This document shows, one piece after another, positions 49,063 to 58,208 of a stretch of 64,000 nucleotides of DNA. Made by a program: the position numbers and the translations under genes. Every line of letters begins with the position of its first letter. Positions within the stretch are counted from its first letter, which is position 1. A model generated the notes under the pieces. The model did no database searches, was not told where the DNA came from, and saw nothing but the letters and a program-made list of their open reading frames with translations. Origin of the DNA: Pseudomonas asgharzadehiana (GTDB lineage: Bacteria; Pseudomonadota; Gammaproteobacteria; Pseudomonadales; Pseudomonadaceae); contig NZ_CP077079.1 in assembly GCF_019139815.1 (NCBI RefSeq), forward strand, positions 1-64,000, read 5' to 3'.

Positions 49063-52049
49063 TACGGCAGCGTCGACAACGGCACGCGGTACAACGCATC
49101 GCCCGGCTCGGCATCGCCAAAACGGACCCAGTTGGCCACGTCATTGTGGAAGGTTTCGTAGAGGCGGATCTTCGAATCCAACTCGTCGATAAAGTCTTCC
49201 TGCTCGGCCACGCTCAACGACAACCACAAATCCTGGGTCATGTTCAGCGATTTGCTGCGGTACGGCAGGCCTTCCAGGTATTCGCCGAGGATGCCGCCGT
49301 CGGCCAGGTTGCCGCCCTTGCGCAGGGCTTGCGGGTCGCGGCTCATATAGGCCGAGGCACTGGCGATTTCCTGGAAGAAATCCTTGGGCGAGGTCTGGGT
49401 CTTGCGCGCCGCGTCCACGATCAGTTTCAGCGACTGCTGCAAGTCGTTGAGCTGCAATTTGGTCAGCATCACACACACCTGGAACGCCGGCAGCGCCGGG
49501 TTGGTCAGGTCGCGATCGGCGGTCCAGGCGCTGACCAGTTGCGGCGCCTGGCTCGCGGTCTTGCGGCCAAGGAAGTCCATGTGCATGGCATACCCGACCG
49601 CCGCGGTTTTGTCCGCCAGGCTTGGCGCGGCACTCAGAAACGGCACCGGCTGCGGCGTGTTGCTGCGTACCTGGTGCACCAGGTTGGCGAAGACCGTGCC
49701 GATCTCGTCGACACGCTCGCCCAACTTGCGTACATCGCCACCCGGTACCGGCGTGTACAGGTCGCCGATCTGCGGGTTGGCGTCGGCGGTGAGCACGCGG
49801 TACTGGCTCTCGGCGCCGGCGTGGGTTTTCTTGCCGGCATCGGTGCGCAGGTGCAGGGCGTAGATCTTGATCTGCTTGCCCAACGCGGCCTGACGCACTT
49901 CGGCCTCGTTCATCTGGGTGGCGGCAAACGGGTCGTTCTTGCGCAGCGCACCGGCATCGGTGACCAGCAGGATGATGCGCCCGCCATAGCCGGACCAGTC
50001 CATACCATCCACCGCCTGCATCACCCCGGCAAACGCGTCTTCGTTGAACGAATGGCTGGACACGCTGGAGGCTTTGACCTGGCGCGCCATGTCGAGGAAA
50101 CGCTGCGGGTCGCGGCCCTGATCCAAAGTGATCAGGGTCTTGGCCACGTATTCCAGGCCGGGGGTTTTCTGGGTGCTGTTGCGAAAGCCGACCATGCCGA
50201 AGCTGACGCTATCGAGTTCGCCGCGCTCGGCGATACGGGTTTGCAGTTCGTGTACCACATCGCGGATCTGGTCGATGTAGGGCTGCATCGACACGGTGGT
50301 ATCCACCACCAGCACCACGGCGGTGCGGAAGGCGTCGGCATTGGCATTGATGACCGGCGTGGCCGGCTTGGCCACCGCGCTGCTGCCGGGGTCGATGGAG
50401 GCGATATTGAGCAACTGCACCGGCTGGCCGTTTTCGTCGAAGCTCTCTTTGGAGTCGAAGATCGGCAACAGGTAAAACTGGTTCTGCGGCACCGCGCTGG
50501 CAGCCGGTTCCAGGGCCAGGACCTGGCCGTTGTCGTCGCTTTGCTTCTGCGCTTTGGCCAGCACACCTTTGGCGGCGGCGGGGTCGGCGAGCAGTTTTTC
50601 CACTTCCCCCGGTTGGCGCAGGAACATCACCGGCGCACGCCCCGAGCGCTCGGTGAACTTGAGCACCAGGCTCTGCTTCCAGTCGCTGACCTGGGCGGCC
50701 GGCAACCAACCGTCGCTGCGCCCATCGGTGGCGGCGCCGACGCGCACCCACGGCTGGCCGTCGAGGTCTTTGCGTTGGTACACGTAGAGCACGGAGAACG
50801 CCGGCAGCGCTTTGCCGGGCGCACTGCCGGCCTCGCTGGAAAGCTTGGCGCCGGGCTTGCTCAGCACACGTTGGAACAGGGTCTTTTTACCGGCCATCAA
50901 CAGCGGGCGCTGGCCGCCATCCACCTCGGCCACCGCTGCGGGGGGCATGGCCGGCGGCGTGGCTGCCGGTACAACGGCTGCAGGCGGTTTTGCCGGTTCG
51001 TCACTACCGCTCAACCACCAGTAACTCGCGCCGCCAATCGCCAGCGCCACCGCCACGGCTACCGCCGCCAGTGCCAACACCGGCCCACGGCGCTGTTCGG
51101 ACACAGCCTTGTGCTGCGTCGGCGTCACCACCGGTTGGCGCTCCGGCTGCGGCTGGGGTTTGGCGGTGGGGATCTCGATGGACTGCGGCGTGATCCCCGC
51201 CAAATCAAAATTCATCGGAATAGGCAGCGGCCGCACCAGCGTGGCTTCCGGCGAATCCGCCGGCAGTTGCTCCAGCGCCAGCAGCAATGCCGCCGCATCC
51301 GGGAACCGTTCGGCCGGGTCCTTGGCCAGCAGCTTGCGCAGCACGCCCTGATACCGGCCGTGGTGCACCGGCAATTCCGGCAATGGCTCGGTCAGGTGCG
51401 CCAGCGCGGTAGACAGCGCATCGGTGCCGCTGTACGGCAGCTTGCCGACGAGGATTTCGTACAACACCACGCCCAGCGCATACAGGTCGGCGCGGCCATC
51501 GATCTCCTGGCCCCGCGCCTGTTCCGGGCTCATGTAGCTCGGCGTGCCCACGGCAAAACCGGCCTGGGTGAACTGGGTGCGGTCATCCAGGGACTTGGCA
51601 ATGCCAAAGTCCGACAACACCGCCGTGCCGTCGGCGCGAAACAGAATGTTCGCCGGCTTGACGTCGCGGTGCACCAAGCCCTGGGCATGCGCATAACCCA
51701 GCGCCGAGGCAATCTGGCGAATCAAGGTCACGCCCTGCTCCGGCGTCATGCCGGCGGCGATGCGTTCCTTGAGCGTGCCGTTGGGCAGGTATTCCATGGC
51801 CATGTAATACAGCTCACCGACATTGCCGATGTCATGGATGGTCACCGTGTGCGGGTGCGACAGGCGCGCCAGGGTTTTGCCTTCGCGCAGGAAGCGCTCG
51901 CAGAACGTCGGGTCGGCCGCCAGCGCCGCCGCCATCACCTTCAACGCGACCTTGCGCTCCAGCGAGCGCTGGGTTGCCAGGTATACGCTGGCCATCGCGC
52001 CTTCGCCGATCTCGCCTTCGATGTCGTAGCCCGGAATCACGATATTCAT
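49062..52049 (-). CDS. ppkA: T6SS serine/threonine protein kinase PpkA
   Basis: A 995-residue membrane-spanning kinase. The cytoplasmic kinase domain (residues about 7-265) shows GEIGEGAMASVYLA, VALKVM, HRDVKPANIL, DFGIAKS and GTPSYMSPEQ, so it should be active. One membrane segment follows near residues 325-346. The periplasmic part has an SH3-like region (about 395-470) and a von Willebrand A domain from about 575 (MIDAS DTTVS, Asp583). Known: PpkA dimerises on signal from TagQRST and phosphorylates Fha. It overlaps pppA by ATGA. Confidence 0.95.
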   Translation of the reverse strand: MNIVIPGYDIEGEIGEGAMASVYLATQRSLERKVALKVMAAALAADPTFCERFLREGKTLARLSHPHTVTIHDIGNVGELYYMAMEYLPNGTLKERIAAGMTPEQGVTLIRQIASALGYAHAQGLVHRDVKPANILFRADGTAVLSDFGIAKSLDDRTQFTQAGFAVGTPSYMSPEQARGQEIDGRADLYALGVVLYEILVGKLPYSGTDALSTALAHLTEPLPELPVHHGRYQGVLRKLLAKDPAERFPDAAALLLALEQLPADSPEATLVRPLPIPMNFDLAGITPQSIEIPTAKPQPQPERQPVVTPTQHKAVSEQRRGPVLALAAVAVAVALAIGGASYWWLSGSDEPAKPPAAVVPAATPPAMPPAAVAEVDGGQRPLLMAGKKTLFQRVLSKPGAKLSSEAGSAPGKALPAFSVLYVYQRKDLDGQPWVRVGAATDGRSDGWLPAAQVSDWKQSLVLKFTERSGRAPVMFLRQPGEVEKLLADPAAAKGVLAKAQKQSDDNGQVLALEPAASAVPQNQFYLLPIFDSKESFDENGQPVQLLNIASIDPGSSAVAKPATPVINANADAFRTAVVLVVDTTVSMQPYIDQIRDVVHELQTRIAERGELDSVSFGMVGFRNSTQKTPGLEYVAKTLITLDQGRDPQRFLDMARQVKASSVSSHSFNEDAFAGVMQAVDGMDWSGYGGRIILLVTDAGALRKNDPFAATQMNEAEVRQAALGKQIKIYALHLRTDAGKKTHAGAESQYRVLTADANPQIGDLYTPVPGGDVRKLGERVDEIGTVFANLVHQVRSNTPQPVPFLSAAPSLADKTAAVGYAMHMDFLGRKTASQAPQLVSAWTADRDLTNPALPAFQVCVMLTKLQLNDLQQSLKLIVDAARKTQTSPKDFFQEIASASAYMSRDPQALRKGGNLADGGILGEYLEGLPYRSKSLNMTQDLWLSLSVAEQEDFIDELDSKIRLYETFHNDVANWVRFGDAEPGDALYRVPLSTLP

Positions 52050-52765
52050 ACCGATACCTTCACGACGATGGCGGTGATGTTGTCCGGTGCGCCGCGATTA
52101 AGCCCCAGGTGTACCAGGCTGCGCACGATTTCATCCGGGGCGTCGTGGCTGAGCACGTCGCGGATTTCATGATCTTCGACGGTCTTGTTCAGGCCATCGC
52201 TGCACAGCAGGTAACTGTCACCGGGGGCGATCAGCAGATCGAGCACCGCCACCTCAAGCTGGGCTTCCACGCCCACGGCGCGGGTGACGATATTGGCGCG
52301 CGGGTGTGTGCGGGCATCGGCTTCGCTGAGCAGGCCGCTGTCCTGCAAGTCCTGCACATAACTGTGGTCGCGGGAAATGCCCTCCAGCACGCCGTCGCGC
52401 AGGCGATACAAGCGACTGTCACCGGCCCACAAACACACGCCGCGCAAGCCACGGGCGGCCAGCGCCACCACGGTGCTGCCCATCATGGTCACGCCACGGT
52501 TGGCGGTTTCTTCGCGCACGGCAGCGTTGATGCGGATCAGGTCATTGCGCAAGGCCGCCGAGTATTCGTCGAGGGAGCGACCCATCGGCACGCTGCGCAG
52601 GCTGTCGACGATCAGGCTGCTGACGTAGTCCCCCGCCGCATGCCCGCCCATGCCGTCGGCCACCACCCACAGGCGGTTTTCCGGCAGGTCCAGGCACGCG
52701 TCTTCGTTGACTTGGCGCACCATGCCTACATGGCTTTTGCTTGCGGATTTGTACGTCGCCCCCAT
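52046..52765 (-). CDS. pppA: T6SS protein phosphatase PppA
   Basis: A 239-residue PP2C/Stp1-type phosphatase with the metal-binding motifs VNEDACLDLPE, VADGMGGHAAG, LCSDGLNK and GAPDNITAIVV complete. It removes phosphate from Fha and so opposes PpkA. Its ATG directly abuts the tagF stop, and it overlaps ppkA by 4 bases. Confidence 0.95.
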   Translation of the reverse strand: MGATYKSASKSHVGMVRQVNEDACLDLPENRLWVVADGMGGHAAGDYVSSLIVDSLRSVPMGRSLDEYSAALRNDLIRINAAVREETANRGVTMMGSTVVALAARGLRGVCLWAGDSRLYRLRDGVLEGISRDHSYVQDLQDSGLLSEADARTHPRANIVTRAVGVEAQLEVAVLDLLIAPGDSYLLCSDGLNKTVEDHEIRDVLSHDAPDEIVRSLVHLGLNRGAPDNITAIVVKVSV

Positions 52766-53419
52766 CTACACCACACCTTCTTGTCCGAGCAAAAACTGCG
52801 CAAAATCGCTGGCGGCGGGCAAGCCCTGACACCGCAATAAACCAGGGGAAATACGTTGCGAGCCACGGCCCCACCAGAGGCTTGCGCCTTCGCAGGCCTG
52901 CTCGGCGAGCGCGGCCATGCGCCCATGGGGCTCGGTGGCGGCCATGCGTTGCAGGCTGGCGAAACGGCTGTCGACCGCACGCGGCTCAGCCGTCGGCGCG
53001 CCGAGGCGGTCGAGGCCGTCGTTGAAACCTTCAAATGTCGCGCCGGCGTCCAGGGTGCTGAGCAGCAACTCTTCAGCCCGCTCGAACCACGCGTCCGACC
53101 CGCCCACCAGGGAGGCGGGGTTGTTGTTGTGATCGAGCAAAGCCACCACCGCCAGCGGAAAATAGCGCCCCACCCGGTCGATACTCGGCATCACCACGCC
53201 GGTCGCCGCGTCCGGCCCGCATACGCCCGGCGCCAGTACAAAGCGCCACAACGGGCTGACCAGGTACACATTGAGCCAATCACCGCCCAGGCTGTTCTGG
53301 CTGGCGAGCAAGCCCGCCGCGAGCCAGCTGTCCCACGGGCCGATAAAACTCTGGGGCAAGGCGCGGCTGACAAAGTCCCCGCGACTGGCCAGCTTGCCGT
53401 AGAAACCCAGGCTCGTCAT
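52766..53419 (-). CDS. tagF: T6SS repressor TagF
   Basis: A 217-residue single-domain TagF (DUF2094): MTSLGFYGKLASRGDFVSR, WLNVYLVSPLWRFVLAPGVCG and GVVMPSIDRVGRYFPLAVV are typical. Known: TagF blocks H1-T6SS assembly post-translationally, independently of the phosphorylation switch, probably through Fha. The start was set at the ATG overlapping the tssM stop (ATGA). It is separate from PppA here; in some species the two are fused. Confidence 0.92.
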   Translation of the reverse strand: MTSLGFYGKLASRGDFVSRALPQSFIGPWDSWLAAGLLASQNSLGGDWLNVYLVSPLWRFVLAPGVCGPDAATGVVMPSIDRVGRYFPLAVVALLDHNNNPASLVGGSDAWFERAEELLLSTLDAGATFEGFNDGLDRLGAPTAEPRAVDSRFASLQRMAATEPHGRMAALAEQACEGASLWWGRGSQRISPGLLRCQGLPAASDFAQFLLGQEGVV

Positions 53420-56400
53420 AGCCGCTCCGGCAGGCTGAAGCCACTGATCACGCGACTCTTGAACGGGTTGAAGGCGCTGTTGGCGCGCAACTCGTAGGCG
53501 ATGCTCGCGCCATCGACCCGCAAACGCAGGTTGAAGCGGTCCGGCGAGTTGCCAGCGGTGAGGTCCGATTGCTCCAGCAGGCGGAACCACGCCCACGGGC
53601 CATCCAGGGTCACGCCGGAACGGCCACTGGCCGACGGCGGCATGATGGAAATACGCACCACGCCAATGCTGCCGGGGTTCGGCCATTGCATCGCTACCGG
53701 GCGGCTCGGGCCGTGGTCGTAGCTCAGTTGCTGGCCGTCGAGGTCAAGCAGGAACTGGGTAATGGTCGGGTCCATCGACACCGGCTTGAGCTCGAAACGC
53801 ACGATAGGCTGAGTGCCCCCCGACCTGAAGAACGCATCGCGAATAGTCGCGGCACGCTGGAAGGTTTGCAGCACACCCGGCGCAATCCCCAGCTTCTGCG
53901 CGGCGCCCGGCTGCCAGCGCCAGGTCGGCGCGGAGGTGTCCACGTAAGGTTGCAGGTATTTGCGGAAGTAGTTGTCCATCACCCCGCCCACGCCGAAGAA
54001 CTGGCCGAAGTCATCCAGGGTGGCGTCGCGGGTGCTGCCCGGCGACATCGGGTAACGCCCCGCCAACGACTGGCGGTACACGTTGACCACTTCGCTGACC
54101 CAGGCCGCGTTCAGTTGGTTACGCACGCCGCCCATCATGCTGTTGGTGGTGGAATTGACCACCGACTTGACCATACCCTGTACCAATGGCGGCTGGCGCT
54201 CGGCATTCAGGCTGACCCGCGTGGCGGCGGCCGACGCCTGGTTCTTGGCCTCGCCGAGCAAGGCGTCGCCGCTGGCGCCGACCATGGCGCTGACCTGTAC
54301 ATACAGCGCATTCATGTCCGACAGCAGGCCATCGATGGCCGCCGGTTCGCCTTCGTTCTTGCTGACGATGCTGTTGAGCTCGGCAAAGTGCGCAGTCACC
54401 GGATCATCCGCCGCCTGCGGGGCATTGGCGGTGGGTTGTTCCTGGCCGAGCAGGCTGCCAAGGCGCTCCTTGAGCTTGTCCACACCGCCTTCCACCGGCA
54501 CACCTTTGGCCGCCAGTTGGCGCTCTTCGGCTTGCAGGTCGGTTTCCTTGGCCACCGCCACCAGCAGTTTTTTCAGCGGTGAGCTCGGCCCGGAAATCAC
54601 CCGCAGCACGTCAGCCGCCTGAGCCACGCTGGTGATGGGCACAAAGTCGATGTCGGCGAGCAGCGCGTCCCACTGACGCTGGTAATCCTGGAAGTACAGG
54701 CGCCGCACATCGGCGGCCAGGCTCACCACGTTCTGTTGATCGGCCTGCTCACGGCCGAGCACCCATTGCTCTTCAGCGAGGGTGCCGGTCTGGTTCAGGC
54801 TGCTGAGCAGGAACGCCTGGCGATAGCCCTTGGCGGTGAAAAACCCGCTCAACGGCTCGCCCAACGGCTTGCCGCTCTTGCGGCTGAACACCAGCGCGGC
54901 GTCGCGACCGGCGGCTTCGTTGATGCGAAAGTCCGGGATACCCTCGGGCAGCTTCTGGCGCTTGACCCGGTCGTAGACACGCTGGGCCACCGGCAATTGT
55001 TGCAGTTGGCGGCGCAGATCGTCGATCAAACGTGGGTCGAGGCGCGCATTCGGTGGGTGGCGCTCGAACAACGCCTGCAAGTGCCCGGTCAACGCCTGGC
55101 GCTGATCGGCCGGCAAGTCGCGCGGCAAGTTGCGGTCCCAGTCGAGCGCGATCCAGGCTTTGATGAAGTCCGGGTCGTAATGCTCGCTGTCGGCCAGCAT
55201 CAGGTAGGCCTTGAGGCCTTCGTAAAGAAAGTCCGAGTTGCCGCCGCCGTGCAGTTGTTCTTCGATGCGCGTCACCAGGCGTGGCGCAAACACCGCGATC
55301 AGCAGCTTGCGGTAGACGCTGGCGGACTCGGCTTCGAGCATGTCGCCCTGATACAAGCCCAGGCCCTCTGACCAGTTGGGCGAGTCACCCGCAAGGTTTT
55401 TCACCGCGTTGAGCAACGGCAGCACGGCCAGCACTTCGCGCTGTGCCGGGCTCAGGTTCTGTACGGTCTGGCCCAGCGGCGCGACCTTCTGGTCGACCTG
55501 GGTGATATAGGCCTGGTTGGCGCGATAACTCACCCACCACAAGCCACTGACCACCACCACGGTCGCCACCGTCGCCGCGAGTACGCCGCGGGCGATCCAC
55601 TTGCGCCGCCGTTCGACCTTCGGGTTCACCCCCACTAGCCCACGCTCGGCAAATGCCACGGCGGTAAACAGTTTTTCGATGAAGTAACTGCGCCCGGTGC
55701 CGCTCTGGCGCGCCAGGTGCTGGCGGTCCAGGTTCATGCTCTGGGCCATGGCGCCGATCAGGCGGTCAATCGGGCTGCCTTCCTGGGTGCCGCTGGTGAA
55801 ATACACACCGCGCAGCAACGCACGCTCTTCGAAGGCGTTGGGTTTGAACACGCCTTCGAGGAAGCTTTGCAGGCAATCCTTCAACGCGCCGAACTGCTGT
55901 GGGAAGCCGTAGATCAGGTCGCGCCGCGCCGGGTCGCGTTCCTGTTGCAGGCGCTCCACCAAGCGTTCGTTGAGGCGCTGTTCGAGGCCGGCGAACTCAC
56001 TTTGCAAATGGGCCAGCGGGCTGTCGCTGTTCTTGCCGTCGTCCAGGGCAAACGTCATGCCCCACACCTGGGCGCGGTCTTCCTTGCTCAGGTTGTCGAA
56101 GAACTCCATGAAGCCCGGCACCAGGTCGAGCTTGGTCAGCATCAGGTAGATGGGGAAGCGCACGCCCAGTTGGGTGTACAGCTCCTGGATACGCAGGCGA
56201 ATCGCAGCGGCGTGGGCGGCGCGCTCGGCGTCGGTACCGAGCAGCAAATCCGACAGGCTGATCGCAATGAATGCGCCGTCGATGGGGCGACGCGAGCGCT
56301 GCTTTTTCAGCAGGTCGAGAAAGCCCAGCCACGCGGCTTTATCCACCTTGGAGTTGCTGTCCTGGGTGGTGTAGCGGCCAGCGGTGTCGAGCAGGACGGC

Positions 56401-56916
56401 CTGGTCGGTAAACCACCAATCGCAGTTGCGCGTACCACCGACGCCGCGCACCGCACCGGCGCCCAACTGCGCGGCCAACGGAAAATGCAGGCCGGAATTG
56501 ACCAGCGCGGTGGTCTTGCCCGAGCCCGGCGGCCCGATGATCACGTACCACGGCAGTTCATAGAGGTTGCGCCGCTCATCACCGCCGAGCTTGGCTTTTT
56601 TCAACAGCGCGAGGGCTTCGTCCATGCGCTCGCGCAGGGTCGACAGCTCTTCGGCGGTGGCCACACTGTTGGGGTCGACCGGTGTTTGCGCCGCGAGGCT
56701 GCGCATGACTTCGGCAGCCTGGCGACGGGCCTGGACGATGCGGAACACGCGATAGGCGATCCACACCCCGAACACCAGGATGATCAGCGCCCAACGGCGC
56801 CCTTCTGGCACCAGCACGTCGAGCAACGGCCCGACAAACCAGATGATCAGGCTCAGGGCGATCAGGCCCAGCACCGGGATCACCCAGCGAATCATGAAAC
56901 TGAAAAACGCCTTCAC
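53416..56916 (-). CDS. tssM: T6SS membrane-complex protein TssM (IcmF)
   Basis: An 1166-residue inner-membrane protein. Two N-terminal helices (residues about 10-60) precede a cytoplasmic NTPase-like domain with an intact P-loop GPPGSGKTT (Lys134) and LLDTAGRYT. A third helix near residue 450 (LAATVATVVVVSGLWWVSY) precedes the large periplasmic domain. With TssJ and TssL it forms the trans-envelope complex. The start is GTG within a GTGA overlap with tssL, preceded by GGAGGGC. Confidence 0.95.
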   Translation of the reverse strand: MKAFFSFMIRWVIPVLGLIALSLIIWFVGPLLDVLVPEGRRWALIILVFGVWIAYRVFRIVQARRQAAEVMRSLAAQTPVDPNSVATAEELSTLRERMDEALALLKKAKLGGDERRNLYELPWYVIIGPPGSGKTTALVNSGLHFPLAAQLGAGAVRGVGGTRNCDWWFTDQAVLLDTAGRYTTQDSNSKVDKAAWLGFLDLLKKQRSRRPIDGAFIAISLSDLLLGTDAERAAHAAAIRLRIQELYTQLGVRFPIYLMLTKLDLVPGFMEFFDNLSKEDRAQVWGMTFALDDGKNSDSPLAHLQSEFAGLEQRLNERLVERLQQERDPARRDLIYGFPQQFGALKDCLQSFLEGVFKPNAFEERALLRGVYFTSGTQEGSPIDRLIGAMAQSMNLDRQHLARQSGTGRSYFIEKLFTAVAFAERGLVGVNPKVERRRKWIARGVLAATVATVVVVSGLWWVSYRANQAYITQVDQKVAPLGQTVQNLSPAQREVLAVLPLLNAVKNLAGDSPNWSEGLGLYQGDMLEAESASVYRKLLIAVFAPRLVTRIEEQLHGGGNSDFLYEGLKAYLMLADSEHYDPDFIKAWIALDWDRNLPRDLPADQRQALTGHLQALFERHPPNARLDPRLIDDLRRQLQQLPVAQRVYDRVKRQKLPEGIPDFRINEAAGRDAALVFSRKSGKPLGEPLSGFFTAKGYRQAFLLSSLNQTGTLAEEQWVLGREQADQQNVVSLAADVRRLYFQDYQRQWDALLADIDFVPITSVAQAADVLRVISGPSSPLKKLLVAVAKETDLQAEERQLAAKGVPVEGGVDKLKERLGSLLGQEQPTANAPQAADDPVTAHFAELNSIVSKNEGEPAAIDGLLSDMNALYVQVSAMVGASGDALLGEAKNQASAAATRVSLNAERQPPLVQGMVKSVVNSTTNSMMGGVRNQLNAAWVSEVVNVYRQSLAGRYPMSPGSTRDATLDDFGQFFGVGGVMDNYFRKYLQPYVDTSAPTWRWQPGAAQKLGIAPGVLQTFQRAATIRDAFFRSGGTQPIVRFELKPVSMDPTITQFLLDLDGQQLSYDHGPSRPVAMQWPNPGSIGVVRISIMPPSASGRSGVTLDGPWAWFRLLEQSDLTAGNSPDRFNLRLRVDGASIAYELRANSAFNPFKSRVISGFSLPERL

Positions 56917-58202
56917 TCGACGCCCTCCGCCAATACGGTGATTTCAACCCGACGATTGCGGGCACGGCCTTCGGCTGTGCTGTTGGTGGCCAGCGGCTCG
57001 GTGTCGCTTCTGCCCTCGGCACTGAAGCGATCCGCCTGGCCGGTCTTGGCCGCCAGGATTTCCAGCACCGACTTGGCCCGCGCTTCGGACAACGCCCAGT
57101 TGGACGGGAAGCGCAGCGTGGCAATCGGGCGGTTGTCGCTGTGGCCGGTGACGCGCACCTGGCCCTTGACCTTGCGCACGGCGTCGGCGATGCGCAGCAT
57201 CAGCGGCTGGTAGTCATCGACGATGCTGGAGCTGGCGGACGCGAACAGCTCATCGCCACGAATGGTCACCACGGAGCGGTCGACCTTGTCTTCCACCGCC
57301 ACGCGCCCGGCCTTGATGTCTTCCGCCAGGAAGCCCGCCAGACGCGGCCGCTCGATGACTTTGGGCTGCGCCACCGGACGGTCGATGGCCTGCACCGGGA
57401 TCTCGCCCAGGGCATGGATATTCTTGAACACCGGTTCCGCCTGCGCCGCCAGCAACATGCGCAGCACGAACAGCAACGCCAGCAGCAGCGCCAGGCCGAT
57501 GGCCACGGCGATCCACGGCGGCATGAATTGCGCCAGGCGGTCCCGCGCCACGGTCACGCCGCGCCAGTGCGGCGACAGCTCGCGCTCGTGCTCGCCACGG
57601 GCGCTGCGAATCGCCGCCGCCGTGCGCTCGCGCAGGGCTTCCAACTGGCTGCGTCCGTCGTTCATCACGCGGTAGCGGCCTTCGAAACCCAGGCACATGC
57701 ACAGGTACAACAGCTCCAGCAAATACAGGCGTTCCCGTGGGCTTTGCAGGCAGTGGTCGAGCAGTTGGAAGACTTTTTCGCCGCCCCAGGCTTCGTTGTG
57801 CACGGTGATCAAAAGGCTTTGCTTGCCCCACTCGCTGGTGCTGCCCCAGGGCGTGCTCAACACCGCCTCATCCAGGGCGGTGCACAGCGCGTAACGCGCC
57901 AACAGCACTTCGTTACGCGCCACGCCGGCGGCTTCGGCGCGCTCTTCGAACTGGCGCAGGTACGCCAGCAACTGCGCGCGCAGGCTGGCCGGCGCCGGGT
58001 GGGCGATGGTGTTGCGCAAGCGCGTCAGCAAGGCCAACAGCGGCCCCGCGGCGCTTTCCAGCGGGTTGAGGCCTTGGCTTTTGCCGGTGAGCATCGGCGC
58101 GGCCGGCATCGACAAAGGCGCGGGTTCAGCACGCGCAGGTTCCGGCGCGCGGCCACCCGGACGCGGCATGAACTGGGTGCGGTCGTCATCATTGGGATGC
58201 AT
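56913..58202 (-). CDS. tssL: T6SS membrane-complex protein TssL with OmpA-like domain
   Basis: A 429-residue protein. The N-terminal cytoplasmic DotU domain (residues about 45-215) includes ALCTALDEAVLSTPWG; one membrane helix follows near residues 232-252 (IAVAIGLALLLALLFVLRML). A C-terminal OmpA/peptidoglycan-binding domain (about 310-425) has VTGHSDNRPI and RARNRRVEI. This fused OmpA part anchors the complex to the cell wall, a job done by separate TagL proteins elsewhere. GAGG precedes the ATG; it follows tssK by 6 bases. Confidence 0.95.
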   Translation of the reverse strand: MHPNDDDRTQFMPRPGGRAPEPARAEPAPLSMPAAPMLTGKSQGLNPLESAAGPLLALLTRLRNTIAHPAPASLRAQLLAYLRQFEERAEAAGVARNEVLLARYALCTALDEAVLSTPWGSTSEWGKQSLLITVHNEAWGGEKVFQLLDHCLQSPRERLYLLELLYLCMCLGFEGRYRVMNDGRSQLEALRERTAAAIRSARGEHERELSPHWRGVTVARDRLAQFMPPWIAVAIGLALLLALLFVLRMLLAAQAEPVFKNIHALGEIPVQAIDRPVAQPKVIERPRLAGFLAEDIKAGRVAVEDKVDRSVVTIRGDELFASASSSIVDDYQPLMLRIADAVRKVKGQVRVTGHSDNRPIATLRFPSNWALSEARAKSVLEILAAKTGQADRFSAEGRSDTEPLATNSTAEGRARNRRVEITVLAEGVE

Positions 58203-58208
58203 CGCGGA

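Noticed and set aside
49146..52172. Very long open frame on the strand opposite ppkA (about 1000 codons)
   Set aside because: It mirrors ppkA codon for codon; the third-position GC bias of ppkA removes stops on the other strand. No ribosome binding site or known domain.
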